Source of the DNA: Bosea sp. 685
GTDB taxonomy: Bacteria; Pseudomonadota; Alphaproteobacteria; Rhizobiales; Beijerinckiaceae
Assembly (NCBI RefSeq): GCF_031884435.1
Contig: NZ_CP134779.1
Span: 6,518,295 to 6,582,294, forward strand
Length of the DNA stretch: 64,000 nt
Reading direction: 5' to 3'
In this document: positions 52,037 to 59,813 of the stretch, piece by piece
Position numbering within the stretch: position 1 is the first letter of the stretch
Layout: every line of letters starts with the position of its first letter
Translations under genes and position numbers: made by a program
The notes under the pieces: generated by a model
Told to the model about the DNA's origin: nothing
Database searches by the model: none
Seen by the model: the letters and a program-made list of their open reading frames with translations, nothing else

Positions 52037-52560
52037 TGGTTCAAGCCGATGTCATCGGGCGGGGCGGGCAAATCGACGATCATCGGCTCATGGCCGGTGC
52101 TGCGCAGGAAGGCGAGCATGTCGTCGCGGCCGATGCGCAGCGTCGCGGTGTTGATCAGCGGGTGGAAATTCATCTCGTCGCCGGTCATCAGATTGGCGTC
52201 GAGCACCATGGTGACCTCATGGGCACGGTCGTTGATCACGGCAAAGGCGGTGACCGAGCCCGGGGTGACGCCGAGCGTCTCCAGCAGCAATTGCGCCGAG
52301 CCGAAGGACAACCGCCCGCTCGCACCGATCACCTCATGCAGGCGCTTCAGGTCGATGCGGGCGTTCTCGCGCGCCGAGACCAGGAAGAGCCGGCCCTTCT
52401 TGTCCTTGAGGAACAGGTTCTTGGAGTGCAGGCCTGGAACCTTGCCGCGCAGCGTCGCCGATTCCTCGACCGTGAACACGGCCTGGTGCTCGAGCCGGTG
52501 GAAGGACAGGCCCTGGGCTGAGAGATGGGCGCAGAGTTGGTCTGGCGTCAGGGGGTGCAT
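51994..52560 (-). CDS. Prolyl-tRNA deacylase-like protein (ProX/YbaK family)
   Basis: 188 residues. The YbaK/ProX fold removes Ala or Cys from misacylated tRNA-Pro. Family features: VFTVEESATLRGKVPGLHSK (about 27-46), NLFLKDKKGRLFLV, RLSFGSAQLLLETLGVTPGS (about 83-102) and the ending TLRIGRDDMLAFL. The last roughly 16 residues (LNHAVIPGQAAGLSPE) come from the REP element into which the frame runs. The start overlaps the DUF2459 stop by one base. Confidence 0.87.
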   Translation of the reverse strand: MHPLTPDQLCAHLSAQGLSFHRLEHQAVFTVEESATLRGKVPGLHSKNLFLKDKKGRLFLVSARENARIDLKRLHEVIGASGRLSFGSAQLLLETLGVTPGSVTAFAVINDRAHEVTMVLDANLMTGDEMNFHPLINTATLRIGRDDMLAFLRSTGHEPMIVDLPAPPDDIGLNHAVIPGQAAGLSPE

Positions 52561-53297
52561 CACGGCCTCGCTGCGACTGGAGCGTTCCAGCTCAGCGACC
52601 ACATGAGCGATTGCGCCAGCGGCGTCCACAGTCCCACAGGCAACCCGGCCTTGCGCAGGCCTTCGCCGACCCAGACATTGCAACTGCGCAACAGCCAGAA
52701 GCGATCGCGCCCGCGCAGGAACGCATCGCCGAGGCCGTGCGTGAGCCCGTCCAGCACGATCGGCGCCCCACTGGGCCCGTATTGCAGGCTCTGCTCGATA
52801 TGATCGACGAGGGCCTGGTAGCCCGCTTGCGTGATGGTGAGGCTGACAAGGTTCGGCCCCGCCCGGAGGGCAGCGACCGGCCGCACATGCACGACCGAGG
52901 CGTCGAAGGCGGCAGCCTTCAGGAGCAGGCGCGGCGACAGATCGGTGATCGCGCCGAGTTCGGTATAGGCGCTCTGCGAACCCCAGCCGAAGGCGATCAT
53001 CGGCGCGTCCGCCGATGCGCGGGTGATCGGTGACGCCTCAAGCAGCGGCCGCCAGTCCCTGGTCGCGGTGACTGATGGCACCAGGATATCGGTATGGAAG
53101 CCGTTGGTCGCGACATGGATCGTCACGGCATCGCCTGGGGGCGGTTGCGCGCCCGAGCCATAGGGCAGTGCACCGAGAAACAAAGCCAATCCCGCTGCGA
53201 GCATAAGGGCGAGCAGGCCGAGCAGCAGGTTTCGCACAGCGCGAAGGGGGGTGTTCAAGCCCTTGCCCGTTCGGTCGAGTGTCGCATTTATCGTCAT
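52560..53297 (-). CDS. DUF2459 (TIGR02117) family protein
   Basis: 245 residues with one N-terminal span (NLLLGLLALMLAAGLALFLG, about 23-42) and a periplasmic domain containing VATNGFHTDILVPS, IAFGWGSQSAYTE (about 100-112) and LRSCNVWVGEGLRKAGLPVG (about 205-224). These conserved His/Cys blocks define the family, seen near PHB or stress genes; activity unknown. Coupled to the deacylase-like gene. Confidence 0.83.
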   Translation of the reverse strand: MTINATLDRTGKGLNTPLRAVRNLLLGLLALMLAAGLALFLGALPYGSGAQPPPGDAVTIHVATNGFHTDILVPSVTATRDWRPLLEASPITRASADAPMIAFGWGSQSAYTELGAITDLSPRLLLKAAAFDASVVHVRPVAALRAGPNLVSLTITQAGYQALVDHIEQSLQYGPSGAPIVLDGLTHGLGDAFLRGRDRFWLLRSCNVWVGEGLRKAGLPVGLWTPLAQSLMWSLSWNAPVAARP

Positions 53298-53458
53298 AAT
53301 CTCAATATGTTACTCTTGCACGGCGCGTTATCGATGCGGCGCGGCGCGGCGCTTATTCAAGGTCGTGCGCGAAGATTTGCAACAAGAGGCTTGCACTGGC
53401 TCCGGCTTTGAGGCAATAAGCCGGCCTCGCGCCGGAAACGGCGCGACCATGTCCGGAC

Positions 53459-53533
53459 GCGGGAGTAGCTCAGGGGTAGAGCACAACCTTGCCAAGGTTG
53501 GGGTCGAGGGTTCGAATCCCTTCTCCCGCTCCA
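53459..53533 (+). tRNA. tRNA-Gly (anticodon GCC)
   Basis: Complete cloverleaf: acceptor GCGGGAG/CTCCCGC, D arm AGCTCAGGGGTAGAGC, anticodon stem CAACC/GGTTG around TTGCCAA (anticodon GCC), T arm GGTTCGAATC, encoded CCA. The sequence downstream differs in character from the core genome, so this gene may be an integration site, though no second copy of its 3' end was seen. Confidence 0.95.
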
Positions 53534-53562
53534 GGACATCCTAGCATTGAAGACTGCCAAAG

Positions 53563-53586
53563 GCGTCGGGTTTCCCGGCGCTTTTT
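53563..53586 (+). terminator. Rho-independent terminator of tRNA-Gly
   Basis: GCGTCGGG, loop TTT, CCCGGCGC with one G-T pair, then TTTTT, 30 bp after the tRNA. Confidence 0.8.
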
Positions 53587-53683
53587 GCGTTTTGGGGCCG
53601 TGGGCGAACGGGAGCCCGGCGAGGCCTTTGACGGCCGCGGTTGCCGCTTGGTTACAAGGCCAGGCGACGCCCTCGGCGCGATC

Positions 53684-54598
53684 TCACTGCTTGAAGCAGT
53701 GCTCCCGGTGCCATTTCAGGAAATGCGGGTGCGGTCGCTCGCGCAGCTTCATCGGCGCGTAGGCGCGTCCCGTCCGGTTGATGAAACTGCGAATCCCATC
53801 CGGGTCGTTGGCTTGTCGCGACACCAGGATGTCGAGATCGTCCGACAGGCTAATGAGGCCACGGTCGAACATCCAATGGGCTGTGCCCGAGAGGGCGATG
53901 CCGTTGCTGACGATGTCGGGACCATGTGCCGCGACGGGGCGGATGTGGGCGGCCGCGACCTCGGCGCGCCCGCCGCCATTGATGAGCTTCAGCCCAGTCA
54001 CCGCGCAGCGCTCGTCATAGGCGCGCAGGACGACACGCCGAAACACCCGATCCCGGACCAGTCGCGATGTGATCAGCGTCAGCCTTTCGCGCTCCTGGTC
54101 GAACGTGAAGGGCGTCTGCTCCTCGGCGAAGCCGGAAAGGGGCTGATCGACGCGCGGTAGCAGTGTCTCGTGCTCGTCCAGGCCAAGAGCCAGGATGTGG
54201 TCGAAATCAACCGGGGAGATCGCACGCACGGCCGCCTGGGCTCGGCCCGATATCCGCCCCTGTTCGTTCAGAACGCCGCGCTCGACGACGCCATTGGCGT
54301 CGGTGAATGGGACAGGACGGGCGAAGTCGAGATAGCTGTCTGGCTCGATGATCGCGATGAACATGCCAGGCGCGGCAGGGTCCGGAATTACCTGCTGAAC
54401 CTTCGCAACGGCGAAATATCCGCGCGTCTCGGCGACCTTGCGCGGCTCGTAATAGATGATCCAGCCGCCAACACAGGCCTGCACGCGACCGAGATACTGG
54501 CGCGGGAACTGATAGCGCTCGGCGGGGCTGTCGTCGTAGATCGAATCGTGACGGTGAATGAAGACGCCGAAGGCCATGGTGGTATGATAGCGCGACAT
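53684..54598 (-). CDS. HNH endonuclease domain protein
   Basis: 304 residues. The C-terminal half carries an HNH_2-type nuclease motif: YDERCAVTGLKL (about 193-204), VAAAHIRPVAAHGPDIVSNG (about 213-232, with the catalytic-type His) and LSGTAHWMFDRGLISL. The N-terminal half is an unassigned beta-rich domain (VGGWIIYYEPRK, YFAVAKVQQVIPD) resembling DNA-binding or sensor domains of restriction-like nucleases. Likely a modification-dependent or defence nuclease (inference). Confidence 0.8.
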   Translation of the reverse strand: MSRYHTTMAFGVFIHRHDSIYDDSPAERYQFPRQYLGRVQACVGGWIIYYEPRKVAETRGYFAVAKVQQVIPDPAAPGMFIAIIEPDSYLDFARPVPFTDANGVVERGVLNEQGRISGRAQAAVRAISPVDFDHILALGLDEHETLLPRVDQPLSGFAEEQTPFTFDQERERLTLITSRLVRDRVFRRVVLRAYDERCAVTGLKLINGGGRAEVAAAHIRPVAAHGPDIVSNGIALSGTAHWMFDRGLISLSDDLDILVSRQANDPDGIRSFINRTGRAYAPMKLRERPHPHFLKWHREHCFKQ

Positions 54599-54715
54599 TC
54601 AGAGTTGGCGAGACCGATCCGATAAGCTGCTTCGGTAGTGCGCCAGAAGCGGACTCTGGCTCATTGCCCAGAACCGGACGTTCGCATGCGCGGACGAGAG
54701 GTCTGTTGGCGATCC

Positions 54716-55239
54716 TCATCGGACCTTCGCATAACTGAAGCAGTCACGCGGGGTGTCTCCAGTATTGGGGTGACTGGCCCACCGCCGTAGCAGTCCTTCG
54801 CGTTCCAAACCTGCCTTCTCCATCACACGCGCGGAAGCCAAGTTATCGACGTCCACGACATCGCCCACTCGCCAGATTGACGGCTGCCGGAGTGCCCAAT
54901 TCACAACCTCTGTGAGTGCTTCGGTCATCAGACCTTTCCCCCAGAAGGGCCGCGCTAGCACATAGCCGTAGCCCACTCTGGCTGGACCAGTATCCCGCAG
55001 GTCGAAGGAGCCTATGAGCTGTGCCGTATCCCGCTCAACCAGTGCGTAGGTGCGGTAGGTTGTCGCCCCTAAGCAACTCCGAACATAGGCTTCTGTCTCA
55101 TTGATCGACGTATGAGGTCTCCAAGTGAGATAGCGACTGACTTCCGGGTCCTGGCCGTAGCTGTCGTGGACTGCCGCACATCGCCCATAGCAATAGGTCG
55201 AAGAAGCAGGCGAGCTGACTGGAAGGCGTCGGGAAACAT
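54716..55239 (-). pseudogene. GNAT acetyltransferase split by a one-base deletion
   Basis: ATG 55239 opens MFPDAFQSARLLLRPIAMGDV, a normal RimJ/RimL-type N-terminus. At about 55175 one base is missing (GTGCGGCAGTCC instead of an expected GTGGCGGCAGTCC). The other frame continues AVHDSYGQDPEVSRYLTWRP through GYVLARPFWGKGLMTEALTE to the stop at 54716. The remaining sequence is well conserved, so the break is recent or an assembly artefact. Confidence 0.75.
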
Positions 55240-55359
55240 GTACCGATGATGCCAGAAGCTCAGGCTCTACATCAACTCCAATCTATATCGGCTTTCCACC
55301 CAAGCTCGCGGTTGGTGGAATGGCGAAAATGGCACGGCGGGTGTCCGCCGTGCCCAAGG

Positions 55360-55848
55360 TCATAGGTCCGTTTGCTCCGAAAGAAGAAGAGCATCGTCGA
55401 CCTCAATGCCAAAGTAACGTACCCTGCTTTCAAGCTTCGAGTGTCCGAGTAGCAACTGGCCGGCCCGATGGTTTCCGGTGCGCTTGTAGATTAGCGCGAC
55501 CTTCGTGCGGCGTAGGCCGTGGGTGCCATAGAGCGCAGGATCCAATCCAATCAGCGAGACCCAATCGTCCAGGAGCCGCCCGTACTGTCGTGTCGTCACA
55601 TGATCGCCCGGTCGACTGCGATTAGGGAAGAGCCAACCGCCATTCTCGCCCGGTCGCTTCTTCAGCCAGGCGGTAAGCGCCTCTCGGGTCGGATCCGTCA
55701 GCTCAAATGGCACCGGCCGGCCGGTCTTCTGCTGGATGATTGATGTCCTCAACCTTATGGTCCCGCCGAGCACGACATCGCCTACTCGCAACCGCACGAG
55801 ATCGCAGCCGCGCAGCTTGCTGTCGATTGCGAGATTGAACATCGCCAA
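55360..55848 (-). CDS. Site-specific tyrosine recombinase, no proper start codon
   Basis: Catalytic residues of phage-type integrases are present: Arg in SKLRGCDLVRL, HGLRRT (His-x2-Arg), LLGHSKLESRVRYFGIE with the nucleophile Tyr. The frame is open further upstream to about 55960 and encodes PAWNTGRIIGPKRPLKPRHI, the normal N-terminus of this short (about 200-residue) recombinase family, but contains no ATG, GTG or TTG before the TTG at 55848. The start codon may be lost, so the gene is probably decayed. Confidence 0.65.
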   Translation of the reverse strand: MAMFNLAIDSKLRGCDLVRLRVGDVVLGGTIRLRTSIIQQKTGRPVPFELTDPTREALTAWLKKRPGENGGWLFPNRSRPGDHVTTRQYGRLLDDWVSLIGLDPALYGTHGLRRTKVALIYKRTGNHRAGQLLLGHSKLESRVRYFGIEVDDALLLSEQTDL

Positions 55849-56205
55849 ATCTCGTACGCGGCAGTCGTGGTGTAGCCGTGTTCGGATAGCCCAGATGTGG
55901 CGTGGCTTCAGCGGCCGCTTTGGGCCGATGATGCGCCCGGTGTTCCAGGCCGGGTGCTGATGGATAGGCTGAGCTTCGATACACGGTCTTTGCGTGCCTC
56001 CGCGGCACCTATGAACGAGCGTGAAATAGAAGCTGTATCCCCAGACCCGCCACGCCCATCAACAGCTCGCTATCTGTCCTTGATCAGGGTCGAGTCGGCC
56101 CTCAAGCAGGACGACATCTTTGGCCTGGCGAGGAATCCGGAAGCAGCAGTTGCCATAGAAGAGGCGTTACCGCGAGAGACACCAGCGAACGACGACTGCG
56201 GTTCC
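55849..56205. other. Recombinase 5' extension and unassigned sequence
   Basis: Up to about 55960 the minus strand encodes the recombinase N-terminus without start codon. From there to 56205 I see no convincing gene; a plus-strand open frame (ATG 56011) lacks a ribosome binding site and overlaps the XRE gene. Confidence 0.5.
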
Positions 56206-56508
56206 CTACTGCTCGGAACGATTATGCATTTCGACCGCAGCTTGCATAAGTCTTCTAAAGGTCTCCGACGTCCTAAGTAGCCGCAGGACGTCCAGCTCCA
56301 GCGGCGGGGCGAGATCATCGGCGGTTCCGTCCACCAACCCCAGGATTCTCCGGCGCAATTTCGGTGAGAGCGGCGCTTTCCCGGTGATTACCTTGGAAAG
56401 ATGCCCCTGACTGATGGCCAACGCCTTCGCAAGCCCGGACTGAGACATTCCTTCTTTCTCACCAAGCGCCTCAAGGGCGGCGATAACCGATCGGTCCTTG
56501 TCTCTCAT
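56206..56508 (-). CDS. XRE family HTH regulator
   Basis: 100 residues, basic HTH_3-type protein: LAKALAISQGHLSKVITGKA (about 25-44) is the DNA-binding helix pair, followed by a helical tail (ELDVLRLLRTSETFRRLMQA). Start at ATG 56508 or at 56529, the latter within the palindromic operator. Divergent from the DNA glycosylase gene and the operon behind it, so a likely repressor of that system. Confidence 0.78.
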   Translation of the reverse strand: MRDKDRSVIAALEALGEKEGMSQSGLAKALAISQGHLSKVITGKAPLSPKLRRRILGLVDGTADDLAPPLELDVLRLLRTSETFRRLMQAAVEMHNRSEQ

Positions 56509-56513
56509 GCATA

Positions 56514-56529
56514 ATGCATATATATGCAT
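56514..56529. promoter_or_regulatory. Perfect 16-bp palindrome in the XRE/glycosylase divergent promoter
   Basis: ATGCATATATATGCAT is fully self-complementary and lies between the two divergent start codons; a partial repeat (ATGCATAATGCAT) adjoins it. Probable operator of the XRE protein, giving autoregulation and control of the downstream operon. Confidence 0.65.
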
Positions 56530-56535
56530 AGCACC

Positions 56536-57246
56536 ATGGAATCCACCCCCCTACCGCATTGCCGGCTCTCTCCTGAGGACGAGGTTGTCCCTGGTGTGAT
56601 CTTTGGCCGGCAGGAATGGGTCGCATCCCCTGCGTTTTGGGCAGCAATGGTCGAGCTTGAGGGGGGTGAGGTGGAAGACTATGTTAGCCCTTTGGGCACT
56701 CCGCTCGCGGACGACCTAGCCTTCTGCGTGCTCGGTGGCTACGGCATTAAGATGGAGGTCAACCGAGCCGCCTGGCTGCGGCTGCACGAGGCCGGCGTCT
56801 TTACTCGCGACCCGGTGCCCGGCGCGGACGAAATCGAAGAGCTCCTAGGCACCCCTCTGGAGGTCGGCGGCCGGCTACAGAGGTATCGTTTTCCACGGCA
56901 GCGTGCTCATCGGCTCAACATCGCCCTCAACGCCATTCGCACCAAACCGCCAAGTGCAGACGATCCACTCAAATTCCGGGAGCAACTGATGGAGCTGCCA
57001 GGCATCGGTCCAAAGACAGCTTCTTGGATTGCGCGAAATTGGCTGGGCAGCGACGATGTGGCGATCTTGGACGTCCACGTGCTTAGGGCCGGGACCATGA
57101 TCGGACTGTTTCCTGAGAACTGCCGATTGCCGAAGGACTATGAATTCTTGGAGAGACGTTTCCTGGCATTCGCAAGCGCGCTAAACGTCAAGGCTTCGGT
57201 CCTGGACGCAATTATGTGGAGAGAGATGCGAATCCTTTTCGGATAA
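56536..57246 (+). CDS. OGG-like HhH-GPD DNA glycosylase
   Basis: 236 residues. The helix-hairpin-helix LPGIGPKTASWIARN (about 155-169) carries the catalytic-type Lys, and VAILDVHVLR (about 176-185) the conserved Asp, as in 8-oxoguanine glycosylase/lyases. The N-terminal half (VVPGVIFGRQEWVASPAFWA) is unlike Nth or MutY and resembles the diverged OGG proteins found in type IV CBASS operons (Cap11). It is 53 bp upstream of the QueC-containing operon on the same strand. An ATG at 56524 inside the operator is an alternative start. Confidence 0.8.
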   Translation: MESTPLPHCRLSPEDEVVPGVIFGRQEWVASPAFWAAMVELEGGEVEDYVSPLGTPLADDLAFCVLGGYGIKMEVNRAAWLRLHEAGVFTRDPVPGADEIEELLGTPLEVGGRLQRYRFPRQRAHRLNIALNAIRTKPPSADDPLKFREQLMELPGIGPKTASWIARNWLGSDDVAILDVHVLRAGTMIGLFPENCRLPKDYEFLERRFLAFASALNVKASVLDAIMWREMRILFG

Positions 57247-57299
57247 CTCGTTACTCGCTCCTCTTGTCTGCTTATCTTTGAGGCAGCGGGGGTGATTCG

Positions 57300-57689
57300 A
57301 TGGCGGGCAACAGTAAGCCGACGAAGTTACGCGAGGCGAACACAAACGGGCAGCGCCCGTCAAAAAAAGGGGGCGGAGAGGAAGAGCAGGGTAAGGGCTC
57401 TCCGGACGCCTGCGACGTGACCATCGACGTTGACCTCGATGGCGTTCGTGCCGCCGCGTTGGTGGGCCTGAGGAATGGCGACTCGCTATATCTCGACCTC
57501 GTTCAGGCTGCCAAGTACCCTGTAATCATTTGCAAGAAGCAAGATGGCACGGTGGTCGGTTCACTGGCGGCGTTCCTGAGCGTGACACAGCTGGTAAAAT
57601 GCCTCCAGATGGGCGTCCAGTACGAAGTCGCAGTGACGCACGTCGATAGCGGAAGCTGCCACGTGTTCGGGCAGCGGAAGCAGCGATGA
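57300..57689 (+). CDS. Small protein of unknown function, paralogue 1 (HIRAN-like pattern)
   Basis: 129 residues. A basic/Gly-rich tail (about 1-38) precedes a compact domain: VGLRNGDSLYLDL (about 56-68), PVIICKKQDGTVVGSLAAFL (about 73-92), VKCLQMGVQYEVAVTHV (about 97-113). The order strand, GD, PV-x-V-x5-DG-x2-VG-x-L, L-x2-G-x2-Y-x-A-x-V recalls HIRAN domains, which bind DNA ends; I cannot confirm this. It is paralogous to the gene at 59466. Stop overlaps the next start (ATGA). Confidence 0.72.
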   Translation: MAGNSKPTKLREANTNGQRPSKKGGGEEEQGKGSPDACDVTIDVDLDGVRAAALVGLRNGDSLYLDLVQAAKYPVIICKKQDGTVVGSLAAFLSVTQLVKCLQMGVQYEVAVTHVDSGSCHVFGQRKQR

Positions 57690-58867
57690 TCATTGCCGGC
57701 GGAGTGTATCGCGAAGAGTGCATCCGACCTCAGTGGTCTCGAATCTTCGGTTCGGGTGGACGGGCCGCTGCGGCGGTGTCGTTGTTGTCACCAGGATCCA
57801 AACTCGTCGGCTACGCGTGCTCTCGTTGGGCCGAAGACGCGCGCCATTCCATGGCAGCTTTCGATGTGACGGCTGATCTAAAAGAGATCGACGACGATAT
57901 CGCTTTTCACTACCTGCATCCGCTCGGCCAGCCCGAGCTTATTGGGATGCCCGATATGCGTCGGCCCTCATTAGTTGCGATCGGCGAAGTCGTTCTGCGC
58001 TTCGGGTTCATTGAGGGAGACGCAGTGGTCTCGGCCAAGCGGGCGATCTACGATCCTCAGAACGCCCGTGAGGTTCTGCACTTCGCCGACAATGGATCCA
58101 CCGCTGATGAGCTCGCAATCGTGCTCAATCAATCCGAGCTCGCTGCGAGCGTCGGCAAGGGTGGACAGGACGGCGCCCGAGAACTCATGGCTCGCTGCAA
58201 GGCAGATGTGGTGATTGTGAAGAATGGCCCCGACGGAGCACTCATCGTAGATCGAAGTGATGCCGGATGGGTGCCAGCCTATTCCTCCGGCACGATATTC
58301 AAGATTGGCTCTGGCGACGTGTTCAGCGCCGCGTTCGCTCATTTCTGGGGTGAGGAGCGTTTTGACCCGGCAGAGGCGGCTGATCTGGCGTCGCGAGCAG
58401 TCGCCAACTACGTTGAGACGAGGAACGTGCAGATCGAGCGCGCCGGCCTTGAGGGTCGATCTGCCCAGCCGTCAAGCGCATCGGGAAAGCGGATCTACCT
58501 CGCCGGGCCATTCTTCACTCTCGGACAGCGCTGGCTGATCGAGGAAGCTCGGCGGTGCATCGAGATGCTCGGCTGCGATACGTTTTCGCCCGTGCATGAC
58601 GTCGGCGTGTATGGCAGCGCCGTCGATATCGCGGAAGCGGATCTTGCTGGTCTGGAAAAATGTGGCGCGGTTTTTGCCATCGTAGATGGAGAAGACGCTG
58701 GAACGCTGTTCGAAATTGGGTACGCCCGCAAGCTCGGAATTCCTGTCGTCGCCCTCGCGGAAAATACACGTCCTGAAAGCCAGACAATGCTCGACGGATC
58801 GGGCTGCGAAGTTGTCGCTGACTTTACGACTGCGATCTACCGAGCGATCTGGGCTGCGCACAGATGA
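57686..58867 (+). CDS. PfkB-type kinase fused to nucleoside 2-deoxyribosyltransferase
   Basis: 393 residues. N-terminal PfkB/ribokinase-like domain (about 1-250): opening MIIAGGVYREE, NGPDGALIVDR and the anion-hole/catalytic motif IGSGDVF (207-213, Asp211). C-terminal nucleoside deoxyribosyltransferase domain (about 268-393): YLAGPFF (271-277) and DAGTLFEIGYA (337-347) with the catalytic-type Glu343. The pair could phosphorylate a nucleoside or sugar and exchange or release a base. ATGA overlaps on both sides. A paralogue follows at 59810. Confidence 0.83.
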   Translation: MIIAGGVYREECIRPQWSRIFGSGGRAAAAVSLLSPGSKLVGYACSRWAEDARHSMAAFDVTADLKEIDDDIAFHYLHPLGQPELIGMPDMRRPSLVAIGEVVLRFGFIEGDAVVSAKRAIYDPQNAREVLHFADNGSTADELAIVLNQSELAASVGKGGQDGARELMARCKADVVIVKNGPDGALIVDRSDAGWVPAYSSGTIFKIGSGDVFSAAFAHFWGEERFDPAEAADLASRAVANYVETRNVQIERAGLEGRSAQPSSASGKRIYLAGPFFTLGQRWLIEEARRCIEMLGCDTFSPVHDVGVYGSAVDIAEADLAGLEKCGAVFAIVDGEDAGTLFEIGYARKLGIPVVALAENTRPESQTMLDGSGCEVVADFTTAIYRAIWAAHR

Positions 58868-59466
58868 AAGCGCTCCTTATGTCGGGCGGCCTTGATTCAT
58901 CGGCACTCGCGTGGTGGCTGCGGCCAGATCTCTGCGTCACAGTGAACTACGGCCAGCAGGCGGCAAAGGGTGAGATGGCCGCGTCGACCGCGATTTGCAA
59001 CGCCATTGGCCTTGCCCACCAGAAAATCGAGGTCGACCTTTCGAGCCTTGGATCTGGAACCATGGCGGACAAGGCTCCAGCTGCCGGCGGTTCCGCTGCT
59101 GAGTTCTGGCCATATCGAAATCAGATGCTTGTTACCCTCGCAGCGATGCTCCTCATGCCCCAGGGCGTAAAGGAGATCATGGTTGGCTCGGTATCGACTG
59201 ATCGCCATACCGACGGCAAGGCGATATTCTACCGGGCCCTCGATCGCACGGTCTCTCTTCAGGAAGGGAGCCTGCGTGTCACGGCACCCGCACGCAAGTA
59301 CTCCACTCCGAAACTTCTCAAGATGTCCGGCTTTCCCTACGACCTGATAGGGCTGACCTTTTCGTGCCACGTCTATGAATACGCCTGCGGCCAGTGCAGC
59401 GGTTGCATCAAGCACCGTCAGTGCGTCGAAGATGCCTACGGCGCTTCACCGGGAGGCGCTGTCTGA
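58864..59466 (+). CDS. QueC-like 7-cyano-7-deazaguanine synthase homologue
   Basis: 200 residues. PP-loop SGGLDSS at 7-13, WPYRNQML (about 82-89, the QueC PxRN element) and the zinc site Cys168, Cys175, Cys178, Cys181. QueC makes preQ0 from carboxydeazaguanine. Shorter than housekeeping QueC and without queD, queE or tgt neighbours, it is more like the QueC homologues of defence operons (Cap9 of type IV CBASS, QatC), where the enzyme can attach a deazaguanine to protein. Overlaps its neighbours by four and one bases. Confidence 0.87.
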   Translation: MKALLMSGGLDSSALAWWLRPDLCVTVNYGQQAAKGEMAASTAICNAIGLAHQKIEVDLSSLGSGTMADKAPAAGGSAAEFWPYRNQMLVTLAAMLLMPQGVKEIMVGSVSTDRHTDGKAIFYRALDRTVSLQEGSLRVTAPARKYSTPKLLKMSGFPYDLIGLTFSCHVYEYACGQCSGCIKHRQCVEDAYGASPGGAV

Positions 59467-59813
59467 TGGCCGGGTTCCCTGCCAATCACGTTCGGCGTTC
59501 TCGTTGGGGCGCCAAACCCTCTCAAATCGTCAGTGATGGTTGCGCTTTGCGCTTCACCACCGACTTGGTTGGCGTTCGCTCCGACGTTAGCTCAAGGCTC
59601 ACACAAGGAGATCGCCTCGAGGTCAGTATCAGACGACGCGGAGATACGCGTAGCGCAGTCTGCGTCACTGCTACAGGGGATGTGGTCGGAACACTGGCGG
59701 CGTTTGTCGGCTTGGCGCGGCTGCTTGCCTGCATGGAGAGCGGCGTCACCTATCTCGCTTACGTCCATGTTGCTTCTGCAACTCGGTGTTCAGTTGAGGT
59801 CGCTCTCCGATGA
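59466..59813 (+). CDS. Small protein of unknown function, paralogue 2 (HIRAN-like pattern)
   Basis: 115 residues, paralogous to the gene at 57300: LTQGDRLEVSI, VCVTATGDVVGTLAAFVGLA (about 70-89), LLACMESGVTYLAYVHV (about 91-107). Both begin Met-Ala-Gly. The start overlaps the QueC-like stop (TGATG) and the stop overlaps the next gene (ATGA), repeating the small protein-kinase arrangement. No known family confirmed. Confidence 0.7.
   Translation: MAGFPANHVRRSRWGAKPSQIVSDGCALRFTTDLVGVRSDVSSRLTQGDRLEVSIRRRGDTRSAVCVTATGDVVGTLAAFVGLARLLACMESGVTYLAYVHVASATRCSVEVALR

Noticed and set aside
56011..56280. Plus-strand open frame starting MNEREIEAVSPD opposite the XRE gene
   Set aside because: No ribosome binding site, no family-like sequence, and it overlaps the 3' part of the convincing XRE gene by 75 bp.
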